DNA of 64,000 bases from Prorocentrum cordatum (taxonomy: Eukaryota; Sar; Dinophyceae; Prorocentrales; Prorocentraceae), in contig CAUYUJ010003403.1 of the NCBI GenBank assembly GCA_963575745.1, positions 320,315 through 384,314 on the forward strand. The letters run 5' to 3'. Each line of letters begins with the position of its first letter. Within the stretch, counting starts at the first letter, position 1. This document shows positions 39,731 through 50,638 of this stretch, piece after piece. The notes under the pieces were generated by a model. It searched no databases and was not told where the DNA came from. It was given only the letters and a program-made list of their open reading frames with translations. The position numbers and the translations under genes are program-made.

Positions 39731-41892
39731 GGAGCCCTCGTGGTCGTCGTCGTCCTCCTCCTCCGCCCGTCGTGCCGAGTCCACGTGTTCGTCCTCCTTG
39801 GTGCGCTCGGGTCTCGCAGGGTCCATGCCGAGCGGGGCTCTGAACGGAGAGGCATACGACATCTTCACATATCGTACCCATACGACCGCCCTGAGGGCGA
39901 TAAGGAGGTTGGGGGGGATTGAGAAACAAATGAATTATGAAATGAGCGACATGCGTTAGCGCCGGGACGCCCGGTACACCCGGGACACCCGGGACACCGC
40001 CCGGCCCAACTGGGACACCTCCCGGCCACCGGCGGACGGGAAACGGACTTTCGCTCCTACTTCGGCCTAGCTACAGGAGGATCACGCGCAACTTCGCCTC
40101 GCCCGCACGCACGACACGAACACTAAACCGATTTCCTGGTGGGGGGCCTCCGTTTCACTGCGATCTCACCCCCCAACCTCCGATGTTGCTGCCCGTCTCC
40201 GTGACCAATCAATGCAAACAAGCCAGTCGCACACGGTCTGCCACTGGACCAACCCTGGCCGGAAGTAAACATGAAAAGGCGTTTACGCTTTACTATCGAT
40301 CCGAGCGCCTGCCAGTCTGTTGCTAAGCTTAGGAATCTGCTCACTGTGCACATGGGAGAATCGCGTTGCGCTTTCCTTTCAATTCATCATTCATCCAGTC
40401 CAACCTCATCAGCGCATCAAGATCAGCGGGGTCAGTAGAGATGCGGGTTGACCACAATTCGCGCTTATCTTCATGTATTGTGTTCCGTCGCCCTTCCTGT
40501 TCGGCAGCGTCGACGACCGCAAAATCTTCATCTGTGACGGCCATTACGAAACTAATACATGTTTTTCACACCCGTCTCGGTGTTCGGGTCGCTGTTACGG
40601 CCCAGGCCTTTAGCTTGACCACCACTGGGATAAAACTTGGGCAGGTCGGGTCTGGCGGGACATACATGTGCGGGGCAAAATTCGTCCAACACATTCCACA
40701 TCTACCTTCGCGCTTTTATGAGTTTTCTCTCCTTCTTGCTTCTGGCGTAGCGATGTTATGGCATCCATGCTCTGGCGTCACTGTCTTGTGGTCACGTTTC
40801 AGGCGTCGCGTCGTCGCGGTTTCTGGTGTCCTTGTCCTCCCATCCCGTCCCTCCCACCCACTTACCTTTCCATACCTAGTGCTCCACTGGCCACACCCCT
40901 TCCCTGGACTCCCGCTCCCCTCCCATCTGGCGACTCACAATTCGTGTTGAAGCTTTTCCGCCATGCTAACTTTCGGGAGCCACTTCTGGGCCCCAGGTTA
41001 CTCAAAGTAGCAAAGCGGGATTGAACCTTACGTGCCCCAGGCATTCCCAACGTGTTATAAATTGAGGCCGAAGAGGGTGGCGAGAAGCGTGCTTCGCATA
41101 TGCGCAGCAACCAATATTTTCCACTTCGTGCAGCCATACAGTATCCCTCCTCCATCGCCTTCGTTCGTCCCCCCTTTTCTTCCAGACACATTCAACTTCA
41201 ATTGGACAAGATCGGCACCCTCTGGGCTTGCACGGAACCGCTACCTCAATGCGGCACTTGTGCGTACACCCCCCATCCGCATTTCTCAAAGAATTGGTGC
41301 TGTGCATCCGAATATAAACACATGGCCACATTAATCCCGACGCAGGACCTGGGTAACTTCTTGGCTTGCGAGCCCCTGGCTCCTCACGTCGTGGTTCTTT
41401 CGCAACGTGGACTTCCAAAGGTCTCTAACCCTTGCTTTGAAAAAATGTTGCTCCGACAATTGAGCCCCGGGGTCCACCCAGGGGCTTCAGGATGAAACGT
41501 TTTGTTTACTGGATTTGTTGTTGTGCACGTCGCGATGTAGTAGGAGTTTGCCCTTGATAGGAGCTACGGTGACTCTTAGACATTCGCATGTTTGCTTCAT
41601 TCCACCTAGAACCTCGAAGAATTTCCATATACGTCCGTTCAAAATCGATACCCAGACTCCGCAAGAAGTCCATCTGGGCCAATTATTCGAGCCGCGTCCG
41701 GCCGCGACGACGAGGACATCCAGACATCGATCCTCCCACCTGATGTGCTTCCAAACGCTTGCCGCTCTGTTTCCTCGTCGGGGTTGCGGGGGCCTCCAAC
41801 GATGCCAAGCAATTGGCCGATTAATCCGTGCGCGATGAACGACCATGAATGGGGATGTAAGAAACAAGGTGCTGCCATACTATATCCTTCTG
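39731..41892. other. Long spacer without recognisable gene
   Basis: 39960-40030 has CCCGGGACAC words in short tandem. The rest (40.0-41.9 kb) is mixed sequence with frames of up to about 200 codons but no conserved motif that I can identify on either strand. Confidence 0.45.
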
Positions 41893-42015
41893 TCAAGCGA
41901 TGTGAAGCGGGTTGTGAATCAAAACGCTGTAGAGCGGACGCGGTAACAACAAACACTCATCATATCCAACGCGGCAGCGGCAAGGGCAGGGTGAGAAGCA
42001 GGCAGAGCAAGAGGA
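41893..42015. repeat. LTR-like repeat, downstream end
   Basis: Shares AAGCGGGTTGTG, TCAAAACGC-GTAGA-CGG-CGCGGTAA and GTGAGAAGCAGGC in order and same orientation with 53249-53366, by eye about three-quarters identical over about 120 bp. Beyond this the two diverge, so these are worn LTR parts or a shared satellite unit. Confidence 0.4.
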
Positions 42016-42184
42016 CTTGCCGTTCCAGTCTGGTGCTCGAGCGTGCTTTCTATCAAGTCAAGCAAGCAGCTGCAGAAGGGCTATGCTGACCGCGCCTCTG
42101 CTATAACATATGCTTAACCGCAGAGGGGTACTCACCGGAACAGCAAGTCCCGGGGTTGGCGGCCTTCGCCCCGTTCCGCGGGGG

Positions 42185-42985
42185 TTACATAGACCCACCC
42201 GCAGCGCCGTCTGCGAAAACGTTGTACGGTACCAGTGGCAGGAATGGAAGGTCTCCCGCCAGAGCCCGTGGGACTAACCGAAGCGGGCTAATCAATCTCC
42301 CAAATGGAACAATGCGTACTATCAAGAAGCGCTGCTCAGGATCCGCGAGCTGCCCGGACACAGTCTGGGCGGTCCCGCTCACCAGAATGCTCGACTCGTC
42401 GATCTCGCCCGCTGGTGTCATGAATCCACTGACCGACTCAGTGTGACCTTGTGACGCAATCTCGAGAGTCATCTCCTCATGTAGGCTATGCTGTGAGCTC
42501 GGGGCGGCCTTCTTCAACTTCTCGTCGCTGCACTTGACTGTTGCGTTGTCTTGGCTGATCTGGCCGTCCATTACGTCGAAGAACAGCCCCTCGGCCCATG
42601 CTGCCCATGGGGTCGGCCCGCGTGTCCCGAATGTCGCGCCAATGAAGTCGTCGATCTGCTTGGTGCGCGGCTGGTCGGCTAACCGCAGCAGGTGGCTAAC
42701 CGCGCTGTTCTCGGGCGGCGGCCGGTCCGGGTCCATGGGCAAGGCCCTGGCGACGGATGTGCCGTCTATGGCGCGGTCTGCGGGGGCCGCGTTGCCTCCT
42801 TCCTTCATCGACCTCCTGATCTCCTCGGTAGAAGCGGCGCCGTGCGCCGTCTCGCGCAGCGCGGGGAGGTGCGCCTGCCGACCGACTGCTGCGCTGCGTG
42901 CTGCGAGCACATCAGAACCGCATGAGGATCTGCACTCGAGTTTGTGTGGTCGGCTCACTGCGCCCTTCAGGTGGCGCGCCTGTCT
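42185..42985 (-). pseudogene. Copia RNase H and C-terminal tail
   Basis: On the minus strand, LECRSSCGSDVLAARSAAVG, then LPALRETAHGAASTEEIRRS and, further on, LPMDPDRPPPENSAVSHLLR, LADQPRTKQIDD and GLFFDVMDGQISQD. This follows the copia RNase H pattern of SRSS-GSELLAA, L-E, a catalytic Asp region, E-SLL-HL--LRE, and W-D--DMLSDGLTK. The frame is open for about 280 codons to 42185. It lies where RNase H should be, but the preceding RT half is inverted and the usual connection domain is missing. Confidence 0.6.
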
Positions 42986-42989
42986 GCCC

Positions 42990-43510
42990 CCGGGAGGGGG
43001 ACGCAGAGGTCGGGGAGCTGACCTCCGAAGCACCTCGAGAGGTGAGCTTCGCCCCGCCGCCCGGCAGCGCAGCCGTTTTCAGGCAGGTGCCCGGCCGCGG
43101 ACGCTTCGACGAGCGGACCGAATGCCTGCGCTGCATCGAACCGGGCACGGGGTGCAATGATGCGCCTAGAGCCTTCTCCACGAAACTCGCTCGGGCCGCG
43201 CCCTCACCTGCGGCGCCGAGCCTACCGGGTGGGGCCCGAAGCTTGAGGTCAAGCACGTGACGCCTGGCAGCTGTGCTGCTGGCGTCTCGGAGCTAGTGCT
43301 CACGCTGTCCCAGCATGTTGACGACCTGAAGGTCGCTGGACAGATGGAGCGCGTCGCCTGGCGAGTCAGCCAGATCGAGCGCGTCTTCGGCAAGATAAAG
43401 AGCGACTGCGACGCCTTCACCAACTGCGGAGTGCACCGCCGCCGCGTTGCCGATGGCAGCGCGACGCTCGATCAGGACGAGCACGTCGACGCTCTGATAC
43501 CGATCGGACA
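42990..43510 (+). pseudogene. Copia RT motifs B-E, inverted segment
   Basis: On the plus strand, ELTSEAPREVSFAPPPG, QVPGRGRFDERTECLRCIEP, GTGCNDAPRAFSTKLAR, then (frame change near 43255) LSQHVDDLKVAGQMERV, IERVFGKIKSDCDAFTNCG and LDQDEHVDALIPI. These are RT motif B (G-G--DAPR-F), the catalytic HVDD of motif C, and the FG--K---F-NCG and Q--Y---L blocks of copia RT. It continues the minus-strand RT (ending at motif A near 43560) but is coded on the opposite strand, between that and the minus-strand RNase H. Confidence 0.7.
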
Positions 43511-43529
43511 CGTCGACCAAGTCAAGGCC

Positions 43530-44150
43530 AAGGCTGACAGGCTGGCTTGCTCCTGCATTTTTGCGTTGGTCGTGCCTTGCAGGAGTGCCTTCTCTGCGTC
43601 GACGGCGACGAGCACCGGGTCGCGGCGACGCGCCGCCTCTGCGGATGGCGGGCGCTCAGACGCCCGCTCTGCTGTCCCAGCGAACGTCTCCAGGGCTCCG
43701 GCGCCCATGTCGCGCAAGCCCCTCGATGCAGCGCGGCGCCCGATGATCCCAGCGCTCTTGCCGTCTGATCCCTTGGTGTATCCACTTGAGGACGTGTCTG
43801 GGATCCATTGTGTTTCGGGTGCCTTTGAGCTGCCGCCTCTCGAAACGTGTGTATTTGGCCCAGATGGTGAGCTGAATGCCTCGGCGCTTCCTCGTTGGAC
43901 AGAACGTCGGTGTCGCGCTTGATGACCGCGGCCTTGGCGGCGGCGTGCATGTTGTGCGAAGATGTCGGGGGGGCGCCGGCGACGCAGTCGGAGCGCCGGC
44001 GACGCAGTCGCTGGACGCAACCTCGTTGAAGCCCGGGAATGCTTCGCGCACCCCTGGGTCCAGATGAAATTCCACATGCCTGCCTACATCAACCCCCCCC
44101 TCTAGCGTGGCATCGTCGTCCCAGGAGGCCCCGCGCCACTGCGCGCGCAT
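43530..44150 (-). pseudogene. Copia RT, N-terminal part and motif A
   Basis: Minus-strand pieces in two or three frames: VIKRDTDVLSNEEAPRHSA, WAKYTRFERRQLKGTRNTMD (followed by PRHVLKWI), then TFAGTAERASERPPSAEAAR and AVDAEKALLQGTT. These match the opening of copia RT (D-W--W-KY--FERRP-K--RN--D-R-V-KWK) and motif A (D--KAFLQG; here Leu replaces Phe). The reading breaks off at about 43530, where the inverted segment begins. A tandem GCGACGCAGTCG pair lies at 43979-44011. Confidence 0.65.
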
Positions 44151-44476
44151 GTTCTGGCGCTGGTGCTGCGTCTCGAGGTGCCGGGGCCACTCGCGTGGCC
44201 TGCGGCCTAGGTTGGCAGCGGCGTGCCCGACGGCAGCGGAGATCTTCTGCTGGCTGTCGGCGCTCTCCAGCTCCTCCAGCTCCGGGGTCAGATCTTCTGC
44301 CCCCTCGCTCCGCGACAGGCTGCCATCGTCGCCGCTTGGATGTGGCCGGTCTCCTCTGGCGTAGACGACAGGGCTGATGGTGGTCCACCTTCGGTGGTGC
44401 TGGCGGTGTCCTCAAGAAACTCGATGACGCAATCGTCGAACGTTCCGTCCAAGTCCTGTCCGGCGCCAGTTGCAAG

Positions 44477-45620
44477 TCACGGCCCATCGCCCGCGATGAA
44501 CTGGATGATGCGATCTTCCTTCCAATGCCCGCCGATGAGCTGGTGGGTGTTAGACGTGACGCCGTTGAGGCGGACATGCTGGGCGTCGGTCGGGCTCCGA
44601 AGGAAGCGCCAGATGGCCAGACTGCGGGTGCAGCCTGGCCAATTGCCCATTTCTGTCCGCGAGTGAGTCGTGCCTCGCGAACGTCTGGTAGCTGAAAGCA
44701 TCTGCGGGACAAAAGGTGAAGGGCTTCGAGGACGAAGATCGCGCCTGCTCGGTGAACTGCGCACCCTTGTTGTCCTCCCAATGGCCGAGAAGTCCCGGCC
44801 CTGGAGCCTGGTGTCGCGTGCTCCAGGTCGTCCGCTTCGCGGTCCCAGGCCAAGGCTGCTGGCGCCATGCCGATGCCCATCTCGTCGAAGACGGCGCCTA
44901 TGAAGGCCCGGGCGTCTTGCTGTCTGCAGACCATCTCGGCCCGGCGGTGCGTGGCGGCCACCCTGCCGAAAGCTAGGTCTACAAGGACATGACTGTCCCA
45001 GGGCCCGCCCAGCCTGGTTCATGGCCCGCCCCAGCCTGGTGCGTCTTTGATGCCTGGCTGCCCGTGGATCTCTACTTGGTCGCCCACGTTGCAGCGGCCC
45101 TCCCTGGGCTCTGTGGTGCGGACCCTGAGGGCGCAGCTGACGCGTGGGATCGATGCGTCTTCGATCACGCGTGGCAGGGCATACTCTCGGCTGCGCAACT
45201 GCAGTCGGCTGAGCTGCGCCAGGGGGCTCGGCGCCAGCGACGTAGTCGCTGGATGCCTCGCCCTGTTCGTCTGCTTCGAGTGGTGGAGGCGCGGGCGGCT
45301 GCCGCCCGAAGACGACGCTGCCAGGCGTGGCGACGCCCGCGTTGGTGAGGCGTTTGCCTGCAAAGACGGCATGTGTTCGTGTGGAGTCGAGGTTCGATGT
45401 GATGCCTTCGCGCTCCAGCTGCTCCTCCTCAGCGTGAAGGGCTCGTCGCAGCGCGGCCCCGCGCCGCTCGACGAGGCGAGCGTGCTGGCGCGGAGCGCGT
45501 ATTTCAACAACCTCTACTCTTTTCCTATTCATCTCATCCGCGAAGTACGTGGAAGTCACCCCGCCCTCGCCGTCCACGATCAAGGCCCCCGTCGAGCCGA
45601 GCAGCTGGATCCGCGAGCGG
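44477..45620 (-). pseudogene. Copia integrase catalytic domain, C-terminal half
   Basis: On the minus strand, LLGSTGALIVDGEGGVTS, then IRAPRQHARLVERRGAALRR, ALHAEEEQLEREGI and TPGSVVFGRQPPAPPPLE. DGEGG is the second catalytic Asp region (SDNG-EF equivalent), QHAR--ER--AALR the catalytic Glu region, and A-F--N-----TP---VFGR-P the end of the integrase core. The frame stays open to 44477, ending with NTHQLIGGHWKEDRIIQF, close to the usual post-core segment. Integrase inserts the cDNA into the genome. Confidence 0.65.
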
Positions 45621-46107
45621 TCGATGGCAGCGAGCGGCGTCGAGTCGTGATTGGACTTGACCTCCTGGCCACTATGCCACCGCGAGGCGGCGCAGGGCGG
45701 AGGATCATGCGACCCTTGTAAAGGTGCTGCTTGACCCGCGTTGACAAGCGGAGTGTAGGGATGGCCTGGTGTGCAGGCGGGGTGGGGTGCATGCAGCGCT
45801 CCCCGCTGTCGTTGACCACTCTGGGGATGAAGTTGAGGATGTCCTGTGGAATGTTGGCTGCTCGTAGTGCTCGTGCAACTCGAGGTGCTGCGCCTGATGC
45901 AGGACTAGCTCGGGTCCTTGGTCGGAAGACGCAGCCGTCAAACAATGCCGTGAGCTCGGGCCCCCGGTCGAGCGACGCAGTCGCCCGAAACAGTGCCCTG
46001 AGAGCCAGCGCTGGACGATTGGCTGGCTCCTGACCCTCCTGCGGGCGCGGGTGGTGGAGCAGCCTCATCTGCTGATTCATGGTGTGCTCCGCTGGGTAGC
46101 TGGGCAT
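45580..46107 (-). pseudogene. Copia integrase, N-terminal part
   Basis: The minus-strand stretch NIPQDILNFIPRVVNDSGER then PPAHQAIPTLRLSTRVKQHL and YKGRMILRPA aligns by eye with the start of dinoflagellate copia integrase (IP--ILD-IP-IV--C--CR-W--P---, then a hydrophobic strand with the first catalytic Asp). The zinc cysteines are degenerate and the position of the first Asp appears to be His (KQHL). That alignment is from memory of the family and is tentative. Confidence 0.4.
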
Positions 46108-46285
46108 CTTGATCGCTGGAATGATGTGGCCCTCCAGATCGCGCTGGCGCCGGAGGCCTGCGCGTGGGCGCGGCTAGGCGTGGGGATCCGCGAACCTGCG
46201 CTTTCCAAAATCGAGAATGTTCGCGGGGTGATCGCGCTCCGTGCCCCCCTGGCAGCCGGGGCGCTCCCGGTGCGTCGGCGGGCTG

Positions 46286-47125
46286 TCAGGGTGGCGGCGC
46301 GCTGCTGGATATCTGGGGTCCCTGGGCGAGTCCGCCCGCATGTTGTGCTTGCGCGCCTCGCGCGTGTGACGTGCGCGCTCGGCTCGCACTTCGCGTCTGA
46401 TCTCTCCCTCGGTGGCGCTGGGAGACGCGGCTAGGAAGGTTGCTGATCGGACGCTGCACTCGCGAACGCAATTCGCGAGATGCGGGCGCCGCAGACGGCG
46501 ACGTAAGTCCACTTTGCCATGGGCGAGTCGCTGGGCCATCTTCCATTTCCAAATATGGGCGTCGAAGATGTTGCGACCCTCGACGTGGACGTGCGCGCTT
46601 GCCTCGGCAACGGAGGTCGGAGAACTGCTCGAAGATCTCCGGGGCGTTGGAGACCAGACCGGCGGTCTTTTTCAAGATGCCTCCGTGGCGAACCCAGTGC
46701 CGAGGCTGACGTTGGTCGAAGATGATATGGTCCGCGCTCGGCGCTGCTGGCACCTTTGGCCAGGGCGGCTCGGCGTTTAAACGCGATGGTTCGGGCTGCT
46801 TGTTGACGGAGTAGCCCCCCAAATCGATCTGCATCTGTGCTAGGTCGCCGCAGAGTCGATCGCGCTGGGCCGGGCGCTCGCGGGTCGTTGCCAGGTGCGG
46901 TGGCTCCGATTTTAATTTTAAGATCGCCTGGCGACCGCAGGGCCGGCAGCAAGGAGTCACGATGGCTACTTGTGGTCGATGATGGCGAAAGCATCGTTCC
47001 ACGGCTCGCTTCCTGCTCTCGTCGTCGAGGTCACAGCCGCGAGCCAAGTCGAGCTTCTCGCCAACTCTGAGGTGGCGGCGGATGGCCAATCTGCTGGTCC
47101 GCGCCCCCCCGCCGCATGCCTCCAT
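46286..47125 (-). pseudogene. Copia polyprotein, pre-integrase segment
   Basis: On the minus strand, FRHHRPQVAIVTPCCRPCGR, then DRLCGDLAQMQIDLGGYSVN, PPWPKVPAAPSADHIIFDQR and LKKTAGLVSNAPEIFEQFSD. In dinoflagellate copia polyproteins I recall a segment before integrase with P-V---P-C-P-G, C------Q---G-YF--E-P, PPWP and FDQC-; the order here is the same. Its function is unknown. The frame is intact for about 280 codons. Confidence 0.5.
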
Positions 47126-48949
47126 GATGTCGGCGGGTTGGCGAGGGGCTGGTGGGCGTCGTCAAATGATGTTCAGGCGCTGGACTCGGCGGAATATGAC
47201 ACAATCGTTGAACTGTGATGCCTTGGCGCTCGCCAGCATGCGATCTGAGGCCAGGGCCAACGAGCCCTGGAAACACCAGGTGGGTAGGCCTGAGGTAAGT
47301 CTGCCCTGGCGGTCGTCGCGCTCGTCGGCTTGGCCCGGCTGGCCAATGGCTGAGAAGTCCAGAAAATATTGGGCCAGACCTGTAAGGTCTGTGCCGCGGC
47401 CGTCGTTGTGGTCCTCTACGACCTGCTTGCATGCTTTGGGTGCGTGGTCCTCTTTTTCCTGATCCTTCTGACGTGTGCGCTCTGCTGTGGGGAAGACGCC
47501 GACGACGCAATCGTCGGGCGCCTCCCGTGGCTGTCCGTTATCCTTGCCTGTAGTCGAGTGGTGCACGAGTTCATTGTGCGCGGTCCTGGGCGCCGCGCTG
47601 GTGGTGCTTCTGGCTGTCGTGCGGGCAGGGGGGCGTTCGAGTCTGGCGTGCAAGCTGCCGCCGTGCTTCGTTGGAAACGTACCTTCCTAAGCGCGCCTCC
47701 AGGCGTGAGATTTGCTGACCAATGAATAAGTCGCAAGACGAAAGGTTCATTAGAGCCGTGTACACTCGGCGGTTGATAATCGATCGGTCGTCGATGTGCT
47801 CCTCAAGGTCGACGTTCAGCGACGCAACTGGCTGTTGACGGGCGCCTGGTTAGCGCCGTGAAGACGGCGCTGCTGTGCTTGGTCTCTGGGGCCGCAGGCT
47901 TGTGGCAATCCCGATGCTGGTTCAAGTGAGGCATTTGAGTGTCGATCATCCGTCGTGCTGCTGGTCGTTTCCACTGCTGACCATGCCGGCCAAGATCACT
48001 AGACTGGTGTCGGCGTCCCTGACGCTGGCGCGCCAGTGGGGGAGGGGGTCGAGGATGGCGTGGACCTCGGCCCTGCCCGCATCGCATGTAAGCCACAACA
48101 AACTGCAATAGTGGTTCCTGGGGAACGTGCCGTCGGACAGCGACTTGATGGCACCCGTGATGTCAGATGTGCGGGTAACGTCGCAGCCGCGATCTTGCAG
48201 TGCTCGTGTAGTGTCCTTTCCCCGGTCCAGGGCCCGAGCGGGACGTCCTGGGGCTAGTGCCCATTCCTGACGGAGCAGGTCGGCGGTGTCAGCCCTGCGG
48301 GCTGGCCCAGCCGCGTCGTCGCGAGGCGGCTCCTTGGTGTCCTCGATGACGCAGTCGCCAAGAGACCCCGCGGATGTGCTGCCTTGCTGTCGCGGTGGAG
48401 TCTTGGCTGAGGAGCGACGAGCCGGCCTGTTTAATTAATGCCTTCAGATCTGCTGGATGGTAAGGGAAGGTTGGGGACCGCAGCGATCTTGGCATCGCTG
48501 GCGATGCCTGGGTAAGCTGGGCAATGCGACGGCCCTGCTCGACCAATGCGTTTGCGGGCCTGCGTTGGACATGATCACCTTGGTCTCGCCGCGGGAGTCG
48601 GGGTGCACCGCGACGTCCGCGACGCCGACCCCTATGAAGGCGAGTCCTGAGCTGGGGGCGATGCGTCGGCAGGTGCCCGGTGGCGCTAAGGCCGCCATGC
48701 CCGTCGATGCCAGTTCGCGACCACAGGTCGCGATGCTGAAGGTCCGCGTGCGCGCGCGGAAGGTCCGATGCGAGGTCCGCGCGCGCGTGAAGGTCGTGGC
48801 CCGCGGCCCTGGGCGTGCCCCGCGAAGGTGCCCGTGCGTTGGGGTTGAAGAGATGGGCCGTCAACTCCTCACTCGCGGCCGTCGGTGACGTCGGGATCCT
48901 GGTCGCCGTTGCCCGCCGCCAGCCGCGCGAGCTGCTTGGGCGGCGGGCC

Positions 48950-49676
48950 CCGGAGTGCGGCTTGAGCTTGTCGTAATCGTAGACAGGGATGCACAAGTGG
49001 CCGCGCGGCGCAGACACGAGATCGAAGTGGATGGAGCCAGGGCCCCATGTGGTCTCGTAGCCGCCTGGGCCGGGAAACGCGAGGCGCTTGTGGTCCACGC
49101 CTGTCTCCGCCGCTCCGTTGTTGGACTGCCTGGGCTGCAGACCTAACCAGGCAAGAAGGTCAGCGCCTGCGCCCTCTACGGTGGGGGCGCGCATGCTGTG
49201 CTGACTGGTCGCGCCGCCGCGATGGGGTAGTTAGTGAAGCTCATGGTTTGCTGCCTGTGGTCCGTTGCCGACTCCTGCTGCGTTAAATGCAGCCGGCGAC
49301 TTCTCCTCGGAGGGCCGCTGTTTGGGTCGTTGAGCCTTGCGTGTCAGATTCACGGCGACAATCCCCAGAGGTTGGTCCAGGCGCCGGTGTCGACGATGAC
49401 GCCTAACTGGCTACTGGGCGTCGCGGGGCACCGCCGTATCCACTGCGGACGAGAAGCTAGGCGCGCTGCCCAGCGACCGCATGAGGTCTGGCCGAGGCGT
49501 CCTGGGGGCAGGGAGGGGCCGGCCGGGGAGACTGCGCAAGGTCCTGCTGCGGTGCAATCGCCGTCGGCGCGTCCCTGTCCGACGCTGCGCGGGCCGGCCC
49601 AGAACCGCGGGCTCTCTGTCTTCTGCCGCGCGGGCCGATGCCATAGGCACCAGAAGCGTCGGTGCACGAGCAGCAC
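48950..49676 (-). pseudogene. Copia aspartic protease
   Basis: LGVIVDTGAWTNLWGL ends the frame 49676-49350; the catalytic DTG is at 49391-49383. In another minus-strand frame (49194 onward) ADLLAWLGLQP, RLAFPGPGGYETTWGPGS and APRGHLCIPVYDYD follow. This is the retroviral-type protease pattern of the family: DTGA at the flap-side active site, a central L-ALLGL segment, and L-FPGPGGY---W-PG then L--APSGHL. It cleaves the polyprotein. At least one frame change lies between the halves. Confidence 0.65.
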
Positions 49677-50638
49677 TAATGAAGCGGAACTCGGCGATGA
49701 CGTGAGCTTGTCCGCGGCAAGTCTGACGGCGCGCCGAACGGGTGTCTGCGCTCCACAGGTGGCATGCTCGGTGTAGGATGTGTCGGCACAGCAGGCGCAC
49801 CGCCCGCTCGCCGTGCTGGATCGCCTCGAAGCAGACGGAGCGCCTCATACCGTCGCCGTTGAACGTCGCTACTGAGGGGCGCGGAGCACTCAGCGCAGCG
49901 GCCGACGCCGAAAGAGGATGAGTAAATGTCTCCGTCCAACTCTGCGCGGTCTAACGTCGTTGCTCATCTTGCTGCCGTGCGAGCTCAGGCGAGTTGTGCG
50001 CTGTGGAACTCGTCGAGGTGCCGTCAATGCGGGTGGTCGAGGGTGGTTTGTGCTCGGCTCGGCCGTCGCTGGACAACTGAATTTCGCGGCCGGCGAGCCA
50101 TGTGGCCACTCTCCCGGGCGGTTGGCTCCCGTCGACGGGCCCGTTCTCATTGCACATGGCCAAGTCCTGGGGGCTCGCCAGCGCTGGCGGTGACGGAGCT
50201 GCCAGCGCAGACTGCGGTGGCCCCATGGAGCTCGATCCACGTGGCGCGCTGATGCCGAGGGCTGAGGCTGAAGGCATGCGAGCCCGGCCCGGTAACTGCA
50301 CTTTGGCAGACTGGGTTGGGAGCGCGGCGACGCGTGCGTTGAGGTCGCTTATCCAATCGCGCACCTGGGCTTCTCCCCGTGGGAACGCATCGCCCACTTG
50401 TGTCCACCGCTGTGGCGTTGTTGTTGGTGGTGGTGCCGCTGGGGCTGCTGGAGCTGCTGGTGCCGTTGGTGTTCCTGAAGCTGGTTCGGCTGGTGGTGCC
50501 CCCTCCGCTGCTGCCTGGCGGCGCAGCGACGCAGTCGCCGGAGCCGTCGGTGCCGCGGAAGCTTGCGCGCGGCCCGTGAGGTCGGCCATCTCCCATCTCA
50601 GCCTTCGGCCTCGTGTGGCGTGGGCGAGTGTGAGGTCC

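Noticed and set aside
39960-40030. CCCGGGACACC words as a regulatory array
   Set aside because: Short, local and imperfect; simple repeat growth is enough.
43257-43922. Plus-strand frame beyond 43510 as continuing RT
   Set aside because: RT similarity ends at about 43505; after that the plus frame is antisense to the minus-strand RT N-terminus.
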